A stretch of 51,773 nucleotides of DNA from JARRQB01 sp965368585 (GTDB lineage Bacteria; Pseudomonadota; Gammaproteobacteria; Chromatiales; Chromatiaceae), in assembly GCA_965368585.1 (NCBI GenBank), contig CBDUNM010000020.1:1-51773 (forward strand). Direction: 5' to 3'. Shown one piece after another: positions 25,617 to 34,256 of this stretch; position 1 is the stretch's first letter, and every line of letters begins with the position of its first letter. The notes under the pieces were generated by a model. That model saw only the letters and a program-made list of their open reading frames with translations. It did not search any database and was not told the DNA's origin. Both the position numbers and the translations under genes were made by a program.

Positions 25617-27979
25617 TACTCCCATTCTGGGTGCTGGCAATCTCCTTGGCCCTGTGCGCCGCGACGCACGCCGACGAGGAATTCCTGACGCCCGATCAAG
25701 CCTTTGTCATTTCAGCCAATGATGAAAACAACGGCGTGATCCGCGTAGTGTGGCGCATCGCTGACGGTTACTACATGTATCGCAGCAAGTTTCGCTTCCT
25801 GACCGATACGCCGGGCCTTGAACTGGGCACAGCCACGCTCCCCCCGAGCAAGACCAAAAAAGATCCGATCTTTGGTGACGTGGAGGTCTATCGCGGCGAC
25901 CTCGTCATCGATGTGCCGGTCAAGGTCGCCGACAACGCGCCGGACATGTTGACGCTGAAGGCGCGATCGCAGGGGTGTGCCGATGCGGGTCTGTGCTACC
26001 CGCCGCACACCCAAACCGTCCTGGTCGCCTTATCCGAAACGGTTGATGCGCCGCTGCCGGTGGACCCCGATACGGTCGCTGAAATGCGAGAGGCGATTGC
26101 CGCCACTAGCGGCAGCGACGACCCTGCGGCGCAAGCCGACCCGCTGGCAGAGCTGGCCGCGCTGGGAGACAGCCTGGGGATCGACGGAGAAGACGAAATA
26201 CTGCCCCCGGAAGAGGCCTTTAAGTTCAACGCTGAACCCCTCGACGGCCAGACACTGAAGCTGTACTGGCAGATCGCCGATGGCACCTATCTTTACCAGG
26301 ACCAGGTCAAGCTCGCGCTGAGCGGCCAAGGGGTGGCGTTGGGTGAATTCGAGCTGCCGAAGCCCAAGATCAAAAAGGACTCGATCAAGCCCGACGGAAC
26401 CATCGGCGACGTCGCGGTCTACCTGCACGAAATCGACCTGCCGGTGCCGGTGGTACGCACGGCCCCGGGGGACGCGACCGACGCGACCTTGACGGTCAAG
26501 TACCAGGGTTGCGCCGAACGTGGCATCTGCTACCCACCGCAGACCCAGACGGTCAAGCTGACCCTGCCCGCAGTCGACGACACTATGCTCGCCGCGACGA
26601 CACCGCAACAGTCGCCCCCGGTCATGTCGGAGGCACAGCCCGCCGCAATGGCCGTTGCGGCGGAAGAACCCGTTGCCGAACAGGACCAGATAGCAGCCAT
26701 GCTGGCAGGCGGGAGCACCTGGGTCGTTATCGGCAGCTTTTTCGTCGTTGGCCTGTTATTGGCGTTCACGCCGTGTGTATTCCCGATGATTCCGATTCTT
26801 TCCGGCATCATCGCGGGGCAGGGCAGCAAGATCACCACACGCAAGGCGTTCGTCCTGTCGCTGGTTTACGTGATCGCCATGGCGGTGACGTACACGATCG
26901 CCGGGGTCCTCGCAGGGCTGTTCGGGTCCAACCTGCAGGCTGCATTCCAGAACCCCTGGATTCTAAGCTTTTTCGCCGCCATCTTTGTCGCGCTCGCCTT
27001 CTCAATGTTCGGGTTTTACGAACTGCAACTGCCATCCAGCGTACAGAGCAAGCTGAGCGAAATGAGCAATAAGCAGGAAGGTGGCACACTGACCGGCGTG
27101 GCCATCATGGGCCTGCTGTCGGCATTGATCGTCGGCCCGTGCGTAGCCCCGCCGCTGGCCGGCGCGCTGATCTATATCGGCCAAACCGGCGACGCGGTGC
27201 TGGGCGGCCTCGCGCTGTTCGCCATGAGTCTCGGCATGGGTGCCCCGCTGGTCGCGATCGGAACCTCGGCCGGAAAACTGCTGCCGCGCGCGGGCGGCTG
27301 GATGGACGCCATCAAAGCCGTATTCGGTGTCTTGATGCTGGGCGTGGCCATTTACCTGCTCGAGCGGGTGCTACCCGAGGGGGCCGCCATGGTCCTTTGG
27401 GGAGTCTTGCTGATCGTATCCGCCGTCTACATGGGCGCGCTCAAACAGCTGCCCGTCGAAGCGTCCGGTTGGCACAAGCTCTGGAAGGGCCTTGGTGTCG
27501 TCATTTTGATCTACGGTGCGCTGTTCTTGGTCGGCGTGGCCGCGGGTGGAAAAGACACACTGCAGCCGCTGCGCGGCGTATCCGTCGGCGGCAATGCGGG
27601 GTCGACCGCGCAGCACCTCGCGTTCAAACGCATCAAAACCGTCGCCGATCTCGAGCGGGAGATCGCTGCGGCAAGCGCCTCGGGCCGCTCAGTCATGCTC
27701 GATTTCTACGCCGACTGGTGCGTCTACTGCAAACAGATGGAGAAAAACACCTTCCCCGACGCCGCCGTACAGTCGGCGCTCGCCGATACGGTGCTGTTGC
27801 AAGCCGACGTCACGGCGCAGGACGACGCCGACAAGGCGCTGCAGCAACACATCGGGATACCGGCACCGCCAGCGATGATCTTCTGGACCGCCGACGGCGC
27901 GGAACGAAGAAACTACCGCCTGCTGGGCTATATGGGACCCGATGAGTTCGCCGAGCACGTGCGAGGGGCGTTGCCGTGA
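25598..27979 (+). CDS. dsbD: Thiol:disulfide interchange protein DsbD with duplicated alpha domain
   Basis: A 793-residue protein, clearly longer than the usual 560-600. A signal peptide is followed by two DsbD-alpha-like domains: residues about 25-150 with QGCADAGLCYPP, and about 205-335 with QGCAERGICYPP. Then come eight membrane helices with the redox cysteines in FTPCVFPMIP and VGPCVAPPLAG. The C-terminal thioredoxin-like gamma domain has WCVYCKQ. DsbD carries electrons from cytoplasmic thioredoxin to periplasmic partners. The ATG at 25598 overlaps cutA, and the stop overlaps the TlpA-like gene. Confidence 0.93.
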   Translation: MHNRRLILPFWVLAISLALCAATHADEEFLTPDQAFVISANDENNGVIRVVWRIADGYYMYRSKFRFLTDTPGLELGTATLPPSKTKKDPIFGDVEVYRGDLVIDVPVKVADNAPDMLTLKARSQGCADAGLCYPPHTQTVLVALSETVDAPLPVDPDTVAEMREAIAATSGSDDPAAQADPLAELAALGDSLGIDGEDEILPPEEAFKFNAEPLDGQTLKLYWQIADGTYLYQDQVKLALSGQGVALGEFELPKPKIKKDSIKPDGTIGDVAVYLHEIDLPVPVVRTAPGDATDATLTVKYQGCAERGICYPPQTQTVKLTLPAVDDTMLAATTPQQSPPVMSEAQPAAMAVAAEEPVAEQDQIAAMLAGGSTWVVIGSFFVVGLLLAFTPCVFPMIPILSGIIAGQGSKITTRKAFVLSLVYVIAMAVTYTIAGVLAGLFGSNLQAAFQNPWILSFFAAIFVALAFSMFGFYELQLPSSVQSKLSEMSNKQEGGTLTGVAIMGLLSALIVGPCVAPPLAGALIYIGQTGDAVLGGLALFAMSLGMGAPLVAIGTSAGKLLPRAGGWMDAIKAVFGVLMLGVAIYLLERVLPEGAAMVLWGVLLIVSAVYMGALKQLPVEASGWHKLWKGLGVVILIYGALFLVGVAAGGKDTLQPLRGVSVGGNAGSTAQHLAFKRIKTVADLEREIAAASASGRSVMLDFYADWCVYCKQMEKNTFPDAAVQSALADTVLLQADVTAQDDADKALQQHIGIPAPPAMIFWTADGAERRNYRLLGYMGPDEFAEHVRGALP

Positions 27980-28536
27980 AGCCGACTCAGGTTGTCACCC
28001 TGGCGGTGATCGGCGCAGTGCTGGGTGCGATCACCGGTGCGGCCTGGAAGAAGTGGCAGGACGAGCACGGCAACCCGGAGCAGGTCGCCAACGCCGCGCT
28101 GCATAGCACCATCCCCGATTTCAGTTACGTCGATCTCGACGGGCGCCAACGCCACAGCAGCGAATGGGTCGGAAAAGTCGTGGTTCTGAATTTCTGGGCC
28201 AGCTGGTGTCCGCCCTGCCGCGAGGAGACGCCGCTGTTCGTCGAACTCCAGGAAAAATACCGTGAGGCAGGCGTACAATTCGTGGGCATCGCCATAGACG
28301 ACCGCGAACCCATTCAGGATTTCAATGACACCTATGGCATGAATTACCCGGTGCTACTGGGCGACATCACCGCCGTGTCCTTATCGAAAAGCCTGGGCAA
28401 CCGGTTCGAGGGACTGCCCTTTACGGTCATCGCGGGTCCGGACGGCAAAGTGGTGTTGCGACACGCGGGGGGCATGGCGCGCGATCAAATCGCCCCGACC
28501 CTGCACCAGCTTGCGAATAGCGTAACAAAATCGTAA
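27976..28536 (+). CDS. TlpA-like membrane-anchored thioredoxin
   Basis: A 186-residue protein: an N-terminal signal anchor (VVTLAVIGAVLGAITGAAW) and a thioredoxin-fold domain with the active site FWASWCPPCREE near residue 78 and the cis-Pro region GLPFTVIAGPDG. It is a periplasmic thiol oxidoreductase of the TlpA/ResA group, probably reduced by DsbD, whose stop it overlaps (GTG start at 27976, GTGA junction). Its physiological partner could be cytochrome c maturation, but this is inference. Confidence 0.88.
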   Translation: MKPTQVVTLAVIGAVLGAITGAAWKKWQDEHGNPEQVANAALHSTIPDFSYVDLDGRQRHSSEWVGKVVVLNFWASWCPPCREETPLFVELQEKYREAGVQFVGIAIDDREPIQDFNDTYGMNYPVLLGDITAVSLSKSLGNRFEGLPFTVIAGPDGKVVLRHAGGMARDQIAPTLHQLANSVTKS

Positions 28537-28619
28537 AAAACCTGGACAAAATTACCTATTTAGCCCAGACTTTACCGCAAGTTAGCGCCATATCGGTGCA
28601 AATCTCAGCTATATGAAGG

Positions 28620-28636
28620 TGCACTTATTTAGTGCA
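28620..28636. repeat. Inverted repeat at the aroQ start region
   Basis: TGCACT-TATTT-AGTGCA is a 6-base perfect inverted repeat with a 5-base spacer. It ends on the first base of a possible ATG (28636). It could be an operator or a small hairpin. Significance is uncertain. Confidence 0.35.
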
Positions 28637-28656
28637 TGGATGAGGCGCCCGTCCGC

Positions 28657-29100
28657 ATGGCCCTGATACTGGTATTGAACGGCCCCAATCTGAATCTACT
28701 GGGCTCGCGCGAGCCTGCCGTCTACGGCGACACGACGCTTGACGACATCGAGACCGCCCTGCGAACCCGCGCGGAACAGGCCGGGCACCAGTTGCTGTTT
28801 TTCCAGAGCAATGCCGAGCACGAACTCGTTTCGCGCATCCACCAGGCCGCTGCAACCGGCGTCGATTTCATCCTGGTCAACCCGGCGGCCTTTACGCACA
28901 CCAGCATTGCGCTGCGCGACGCGCTACTAGGCGTCGCCATACCCTTCATCGAAGTGCACCTTTCCAACGTGTTCGCCCGCGAACCCTTCAGACACCACTC
29001 CTATCTTGCCGATGTGGCGGTAGGCGTCATCAGTGGTTTCGGTGCACAAAGTTACCAACTGGCGCTGGACGCCGCGTTATCGCGCGTGACGGCCGCCTGA
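28657..29100 (+). CDS. aroQ: Type II 3-dehydroquinate dehydratase
   Basis: A 147-residue enzyme of the shikimate pathway. LVLNGPNLNLLGSREPAVYG includes the flexible active-site loop with Arg and Tyr. FFQSNAEHELVSRIH, VNPAAFTHTSIALRDAL, EVHLSNVFAREPFRHHS and VISGFGAQSY complete the dodecameric fold signature. ATG 28657 fits family N-termini, and 28636 is an alternative. It sits before accBC, a common gammaproteobacterial order. Confidence 0.95.
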   Translation: MALILVLNGPNLNLLGSREPAVYGDTTLDDIETALRTRAEQAGHQLLFFQSNAEHELVSRIHQAAATGVDFILVNPAAFTHTSIALRDALLGVAIPFIEVHLSNVFAREPFRHHSYLADVAVGVISGFGAQSYQLALDAALSRVTAA

Positions 29101-29126
29101 CATCACAGTAAAAGGGTCACCGATAC

Positions 29127-29558
29127 ATGGATATCCGCAAAGTAAAAAAGCTGATTGAACTGCTCGAGGAATCGGACGTCGCAGAGATCGAAATCCACGA
29201 AGGCGAAGAGTCGGTTCGCATCAGCCGCGCCTCTTCAACCCCCATGGCGATGATGGCGCCGGCGCCGGCCGTTGCGCCCGTCGCGGCGGCGATAACGCCC
29301 GCCATTGCCGAACCGGAACCCGAAGGCCACGTGATTCGCTCGCCGATGGTCGGCACTTTTTACCGCGCCTCTTCCCCCACCTCGAAGGCATTCGTGGAAG
29401 AGGGGCAGAGCGTGAAATCCGGCGACACGCTGTGCATCATCGAGGCGATGAAAATCCTCAACCAGATCGAGTCCGACCAAACCGGGACGGTCAAGCAGAT
29501 CCTGGTGGAAAACGGCCAGCCCGTGGAATACAACCAACCGCTGTTTGTTATCGCCTGA
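29127..29558 (+). CDS. accB: Biotin carboxyl carrier protein of acetyl-CoA carboxylase
   Basis: A 143-residue protein: an N-terminal dimerisation segment (MDIRKVKKLIELLEESDVAE), an Ala/Pro-rich linker, and a biotinyl domain (SPMVGTFYRASSP) with the acceptor lysine in IIEAMKILNQ. It carries carboxybiotin between AccC and the carboxyltransferase in fatty-acid synthesis. Translation is probably coupled to accC, 10 bases downstream. Confidence 0.97.
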   Translation: MDIRKVKKLIELLEESDVAEIEIHEGEESVRISRASSTPMAMMAPAPAVAPVAAAITPAIAEPEPEGHVIRSPMVGTFYRASSPTSKAFVEEGQSVKSGDTLCIIEAMKILNQIESDQTGTVKQILVENGQPVEYNQPLFVIA

Positions 29559-29568
29559 GGCCGATCGG

Positions 29569-30909
29569 ATGTTGGAGAAGATCGTCATTGCCAACCGGGG
29601 CGAGATCGCGTTGCGTATTCTGCGCGCCTGTCGCGAACTGGGCATCAAGACCGTGGCGGTCCATTCCGACGCCGACCGCGACCTGAAGCATGTGCGCCTC
29701 GCGGACGAATCCGTCTGTATCGGGCCCGCCGCATCGGCGGCCAGTTATCTGAATGTACCGGCGATCATCAGTGCCGCCGAAGTCACCGACGCCGTGGCTA
29801 TCCATCCCGGCTACGGGTTCTTGTCGGAGAATGCGGACTTTGCCGAACGCGTCGAGCAGTCGGGCTTCACTTTTATCGGCCCCAGGCCGGACACGATCCG
29901 CCTGATGGGTGACAAGATCACGGCGATCGAGGCTATGAAAGAGGCCGGCGTTCCGACCGTACCCGGATCCGACGGACCGCTCGACGAGGACACCGACCGC
30001 ACGCTCGGGTTGGCGCGCGACATCGGCTACCCGGTCATCATCAAGGCCGCGGGCGGCGGCGGCGGACGGGGCATGCGCGTGGTACATTCCGAGGCCGCTC
30101 TGCTGGCGGCGATTTCGCTGACCAAGGCCGAGGCAGGCGGCGCCTTCGGCAACGATACCGTGTACATGGAAAAGTACCTCGAGAATCCGCGCCATGTGGA
30201 ATTTCAGGTCCTGGCGGATACGCACGGCAACGCGATCCATCTCGGTGAGCGCGACTGCTCGATGCAGCGCCGCCACCAGAAGGTGGTAGAGGAGGCGCCG
30301 GCACCTGGCATCACCGACGAGCAGCGCAACCACATCGGCGAGCGTTGCGCGGAGGCGTGCCGCCGCATCGGCTACCGCGGTGCCGGGACGTTCGAGTTTC
30401 TGTACGAAGACGGTGAGTTCTACTTTATAGAAATGAACACCCGGGTGCAGGTCGAGCACCCGGTCACCGAAATGATCACCGGTGTCGATATCGTCAAAGA
30501 GCAACTCAATATCGCGGCTGACGAACCGCTCGCCTACCGGCAGCAAGACATCGAAATACGCGGTCACGCCATCGAATGCCGCATCAACGCCGAGGATCCT
30601 ACCAACTTCATGCCCAGTCCCGGCACGATCTCTCAGCTGCACGTCGCCGGCGGGCCCGGCATACGCTTCGACAGCCACATCTACAATGGCTATTCGGTAC
30701 CACCGTATTACGACTCGATGATCGGCAAGCTGATTGCCCACGGCGCCACTCGCGAATCTGCCATCGCCCGCATGCGGGTCGCACTGTCGGAGATGGTCGT
30801 CGAAGGCATCAAGACCAATATTCCGCTGCAAGCCGATATCATGCGCGACACCAACTTCGCGGCCGGCGGTGTCAACATTCACTATCTGGAAAAGAAGCTG
30901 GGGTTGTGA
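29569..30909 (+). CDS. accC: Biotin carboxylase
   Basis: A 446-residue ATP-grasp enzyme of normal length. MLEKIVIANRGEIALRILRA opens the biotin-carboxylase domain. KAAGGGGGRGMRVV is the glycine-rich ATP loop, and EKYLENPRHVEFQVLAD and EMNTRVQVEHPVTEMITG are catalytic and metal-site motifs. It carboxylates biotin on AccB using bicarbonate and ATP. ATG 29569 matches the family N-terminus. An earlier in-frame codon at 29545 would overlap accB. Confidence 0.97.
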   Translation: MLEKIVIANRGEIALRILRACRELGIKTVAVHSDADRDLKHVRLADESVCIGPAASAASYLNVPAIISAAEVTDAVAIHPGYGFLSENADFAERVEQSGFTFIGPRPDTIRLMGDKITAIEAMKEAGVPTVPGSDGPLDEDTDRTLGLARDIGYPVIIKAAGGGGGRGMRVVHSEAALLAAISLTKAEAGGAFGNDTVYMEKYLENPRHVEFQVLADTHGNAIHLGERDCSMQRRHQKVVEEAPAPGITDEQRNHIGERCAEACRRIGYRGAGTFEFLYEDGEFYFIEMNTRVQVEHPVTEMITGVDIVKEQLNIAADEPLAYRQQDIEIRGHAIECRINAEDPTNFMPSPGTISQLHVAGGPGIRFDSHIYNGYSVPPYYDSMIGKLIAHGATRESAIARMRVALSEMVVEGIKTNIPLQADIMRDTNFAAGGVNIHYLEKKLGL

Positions 30910-30999
30910 GTAGGTGCCGCACCGCATACTTGGCCTTTGCCGACGGCCATTGCTACATCAGTGTGCCGCTCGTGGGCTGACCGGAGCCCGTCATCCACC

Positions 31000-31878
31000 A
31001 TGCCCTGGCTACAGGCACATATCGTCACCGCCAAAGCGCATGCCCCCCGGGTAGAACGGGTTCTGGAACACCTGGGTGCGTTGTCCGTAACCCTGACAGA
31101 CGCGGCCGACGAACCCATGCTGGAGCCGCCGCCCGGCACCACCCCCATCTGGCGAAGCACCTGCACCACGGGCCTGTTTCCAGATGATCTGGAGCCGGAC
31201 GAACTCCGGACGCGGCTCGACCAGGCCCTGCACGGCGTCGATCGCCAGGTCGTGCGCCTGGAGTTTCTGGAAGACCGTGCCTGGGAACGGGCCTGGATGG
31301 AACGCTTTCACCCCATGCAGTTCGGCGAGCGGCTTTGGATCTGCCCGACCGGGCTGGAAGTAGAGGCGCAAAATGCGGTCATCGTCACGCTCGATCCCGG
31401 CCTGGCCTTCGGCACCGGCACGCATCCGACCACCGCATTGTGCCTCGAATGGCTCGACGGCGCGGCACTCAAGGGTAAGCGGATCATTGACTTCGGCTGC
31501 GGATCCGGGATTCTCGGCATTGCTGGCGCGCGCCTGGGTGCTGCATCGGTTTGCGCCGTTGACCACGACCCGCAAGCGGTGCTCGCCACCACCGCCAATG
31601 CCGCGGCCAACGGCGTTGCAGGTCGGGTCAGCGCCACGCTGAGCAGTGGATTTAAAGCGGTACCTGCCGATATCGTATTGGCCAATATCCTGGCGAACGT
31701 GCTGGTGGAACTGAGCGATGCTATTTCGGCACTTGTCAAACCCGGCGGCCGACTCGTGCTGTCGGGGATACTGGAGGCGCAGGCGGACACAGTGCGGCAG
31801 GCATACGGCGGGCAGTTCAGTCTGCATACCCAACCGCGAGACGAGTGGATACGCATCGACGGCGTCAAGCATCGCTAA
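31000..31878 (+). CDS. prmA: Ribosomal protein L11 methyltransferase
   Basis: A 292-residue SAM-dependent methyltransferase. It has an N-terminal substrate domain (MPWLQAHIVTAKAHAPRVER), the GLAFGTGTHPTTALCLEWL motif, SAM motif I IDFGCGSGILGIAGARLGA and the DIVLANILANVLVEL catalytic strand. It methylates L11. It follows accC in the usual aroQ-accBC-prmA order. Confidence 0.95.
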   Translation: MPWLQAHIVTAKAHAPRVERVLEHLGALSVTLTDAADEPMLEPPPGTTPIWRSTCTTGLFPDDLEPDELRTRLDQALHGVDRQVVRLEFLEDRAWERAWMERFHPMQFGERLWICPTGLEVEAQNAVIVTLDPGLAFGTGTHPTTALCLEWLDGAALKGKRIIDFGCGSGILGIAGARLGAASVCAVDHDPQAVLATTANAAANGVAGRVSATLSSGFKAVPADIVLANILANVLVELSDAISALVKPGGRLVLSGILEAQADTVRQAYGGQFSLHTQPRDEWIRIDGVKHR

Positions 31879-31965
31879 AACTCCTGCACGCCTGCGCCTT
31901 ATATTGGCGAAAGGGGCAATTCTGCAAGACACTTGATTACGAAACCTTACGCTAGCTGAAGCACC

Positions 31966-32760
31966 ATGGAAACGCTCTGTCCACATTGTGAAACGCGCTA
32001 CCAGATCAATCGCGAAACGCTAGCGGCGGCCAACGGCCTGGTGCGCTGTTCACGCTGCCGCAATGTATTCAACGCGCTCAGACATTTAAGCCGCTCCCCG
32101 GGCGACGAAGAGCCGCTCCCGCTCATCGAGGAGCAGGAAGGCCGCACCGAAGTAAAATCGGACCTGCCGTCACTGAAACCCGATGAACCCACGTCCGACA
32201 ACCGGCTCGACGCCGAGTTGAGCGTGGCGCCCGAGTCGAGCGACCGCGTGTTGGACATTCACGACGCCCTCGCGGCGCCACGGCGCCGCGCGCTGCGAAA
32301 CGGGGTCTACGGAGTCGTCGCCTTACTGCTGGTCGCGTCAGTTGCAGCACAACTGGCCTGGTTCGAGCGCGATCGGCTGCTTTCCCACCCCCGCAGCCGG
32401 GATCTGCTGGAGCGCGCGTGCGACCGGCTCAACTGTACGCTGCCCGAGTGGCGTGATCCGGCCAAGTACGAAGTGCTGCAGCGCAGCCTTGCACCCAAGC
32501 CAGGGCAACGCGGAGTGTTGGTGCTGGAAGGACAGTTCGTCAACCGCGCCGCGGTTCCTCAACGCCTGCCCCTGCTGCAGCTCACCTTTCTGGACAGCAA
32601 TGAGCAACTGCTGGCCAGACGCCGCCTGCAGCCCCGGGAATATCTCGCTTCACCCACCCTCGACGGCCAACTCGCGGCGCCAAAGGAAGTATTCACTATC
32701 GACGTAGCTTTGGAGGATCCAGGCCCGCAGGCGACCGGGTTTGAACTCAGCTTCTATTGA
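31966..32760 (+). CDS. Zinc-ribbon (MJ0042-type) and DUF3426 membrane protein
   Basis: A 264-residue protein. The N-terminal zinc ribbon METLCPHCETRYQIN...VRCSRCRNVFN has two CxxC pairs. An acidic linker and one membrane helix (NGVYGVVALLLVASVAAQLA) precede a DUF3426 domain of about 140 residues with the LLQLTFLDSNEQLLARRRLQ core. It is topologically an inner-membrane protein with a periplasmic beta domain. It commonly lies between prmA and dusB-fis. The function is unknown. Confidence 0.88.
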   Translation: METLCPHCETRYQINRETLAAANGLVRCSRCRNVFNALRHLSRSPGDEEPLPLIEEQEGRTEVKSDLPSLKPDEPTSDNRLDAELSVAPESSDRVLDIHDALAAPRRRALRNGVYGVVALLLVASVAAQLAWFERDRLLSHPRSRDLLERACDRLNCTLPEWRDPAKYEVLQRSLAPKPGQRGVLVLEGQFVNRAAVPQRLPLLQLTFLDSNEQLLARRRLQPREYLASPTLDGQLAAPKEVFTIDVALEDPGPQATGFELSFY

Positions 32761-32897
32761 TCCGCGCCTGACGTGTCGGCCCACAACATGCGCCGGGCAC
32801 AGCAACAAAAAAACCCGCTTGCACGCACGCCATATCGGCGTAACATGGCCTGCCTGCGTCGCAAAAAACGGTCCAAATAAAAAGAGACTGTCGCTCC

Positions 32898-33884
32898 ATG
32901 CGTATCGGGTCAATCGAACTAACCAACAATCTGATCGTTGCGCCCATGGCGGGCGTGACCGACCGTCCCTTTCGACAGCTATGTCGACGGCTGGGGGCCG
33001 GTCTGGCCGTATCCGAGATGGTGAGCTCCGACGCGAGCTTGCGCGGTACGCGCAAAACGGTCAAGCGTCTGGATCATCGCGGCGAACCGTCACCCATTGC
33101 AGTACAGATCGTTGGCGCAAACCCGGCGGCGATGGCCGAAGCGGCGCGGATTAACGTCGATCACGGCGCCGAGATCATTGACATCAACATGGGCTGTCCC
33201 GCCAAAAAAGTATGCAAGGTTGCCGCGGGCTCGGCGCTGTTGCGCGACGAGCCCCTGGTTGGAAGAATTCTCGACGCGATCGTATCCGCCGTAAAGGTCC
33301 CGGTGACCTTGAAGATCCGCACCGGTTGGGACAATCGCAGCCGCAACGGCGTACGCATCGCGCAGTTGGCCGAGAACTCCGGTGTCGCGGCGCTCGCCGT
33401 GCACGGCCGCACCCGCGCCTGCGGATTTCGTGGGCGCGCCGAGTACGACACCGTCGCCGCCATCAAGCGCACCGTGGCTATTCCCGTCATCGCCAACGGC
33501 GACATTGATACGCCGCGAATGGCGCGGTTCGTGTTGGAATCGACCCAGGCCGACGGTGTCATGCTCGGGCGGGCGGCACAGGGGCGCCCCTGGGTATTTC
33601 GGGACATCGACTGTTACCTGCGCACCGGTGAATACCCTGCTGAACCCTCGCCGCACTGGGTGCGCGACGTGCTCCTGGAGCATCTCGAACAACTTTATTC
33701 ATTCTACGGCCGGGAGCACGGCGTGAAAGTCGCCCGTAAGCATATCGGGTGGTACAGTCGCGCTCTTCCCGGTAGCGCCCTATTTCGCGCCGCCGTATTT
33801 GGCGCGCAAACCAATGAAGAACAACTTCGGCAAGTACGGGCTTTCTTCACTGGCCAGAACCAGGAGGAGACTATGGCAGCATGA
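32898..33884 (+). CDS. dusB: tRNA-dihydrouridine synthase B
   Basis: A 328-residue FMN enzyme. LIVAPMAGVTDRPFRQLCRR, INMGCPAKKVCK with the catalytic Cys, LKIRTGWDN, AVHGRTRACGFRG and VIANGDIDTP are Dus family blocks. It reduces uridine in tRNA. It overlaps fis by 4 bases (ATGA), the classic dusB-fis operon of gammaproteobacteria, so its promoter should also drive fis. Confidence 0.96.
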   Translation: MRIGSIELTNNLIVAPMAGVTDRPFRQLCRRLGAGLAVSEMVSSDASLRGTRKTVKRLDHRGEPSPIAVQIVGANPAAMAEAARINVDHGAEIIDINMGCPAKKVCKVAAGSALLRDEPLVGRILDAIVSAVKVPVTLKIRTGWDNRSRNGVRIAQLAENSGVAALAVHGRTRACGFRGRAEYDTVAAIKRTVAIPVIANGDIDTPRMARFVLESTQADGVMLGRAAQGRPWVFRDIDCYLRTGEYPAEPSPHWVRDVLLEHLEQLYSFYGREHGVKVARKHIGWYSRALPGSALFRAAVFGAQTNEEQLRQVRAFFTGQNQEETMAA

Positions 33885-34180
33885 CGTTCACGACAGCTTA
33901 TTCCGACTCGCAACCGGCAAAAGGTTTTTTCAAGGTGAGCAAAAAATCCCATTACGAACCGTTGAGCGATTGCGTCAAAGATGCCCTTGAAACCTATTTC
34001 GCACAGCTCGACGGGCACCCGCCCGCTGACCTCTATCAAATGGTGATGTCCGAAGTGGAGCAACCGCTGCTGACCTGCGTTCTGGAGCACATGGGCGGCA
34101 ATCAGACGCGTGCGGCGATTGCGCTGGGAATCAGTCGCAGCACGCTAAGAAAAAAGCTGGGGCAGTACGGGATCGACTAG
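33881..34180 (+). CDS. fis: Nucleoid protein Fis
   Basis: A 99-residue protein with the Fis dimerisation core (LSDCVKDALETYFAQLDGHP) and C-terminal helix-turn-helix NQTRAAIALGISRSTLRKKL. It bends DNA and controls growth-rate-dependent promoters. It starts in the dusB stop codon. A hairpin 25 bases downstream may end the transcript. Confidence 0.96.
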   Translation: MTFTTAYSDSQPAKGFFKVSKKSHYEPLSDCVKDALETYFAQLDGHPPADLYQMVMSEVEQPLLTCVLEHMGGNQTRAAIALGISRSTLRKKLGQYGID

Positions 34181-34204
34181 TCGAGACCCCAGACTAAAAC
34201 CAAC

Positions 34205-34228
34205 ACGCGGCCCTCCTCGGGGCCGCGT
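34205..34228 (+). terminator. GC hairpin between fis and purH
   Basis: A 9-bp perfect stem (ACGCGGCCC / GGGCCGCGT) with a 6-base loop. No clear U-tract follows, so it is either a weak terminator or an attenuator for purH. Confidence 0.5.
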
Positions 34229-34256
34229 TCGCGTTCAGCTAACCAGGTATCGTTTC

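Noticed and set aside
29548..30927. 459-codon open frame on the minus strand opposite accC
   Set aside because: The plus strand encodes an unmistakable biotin carboxylase, so this is an antisense artefact of codon bias.
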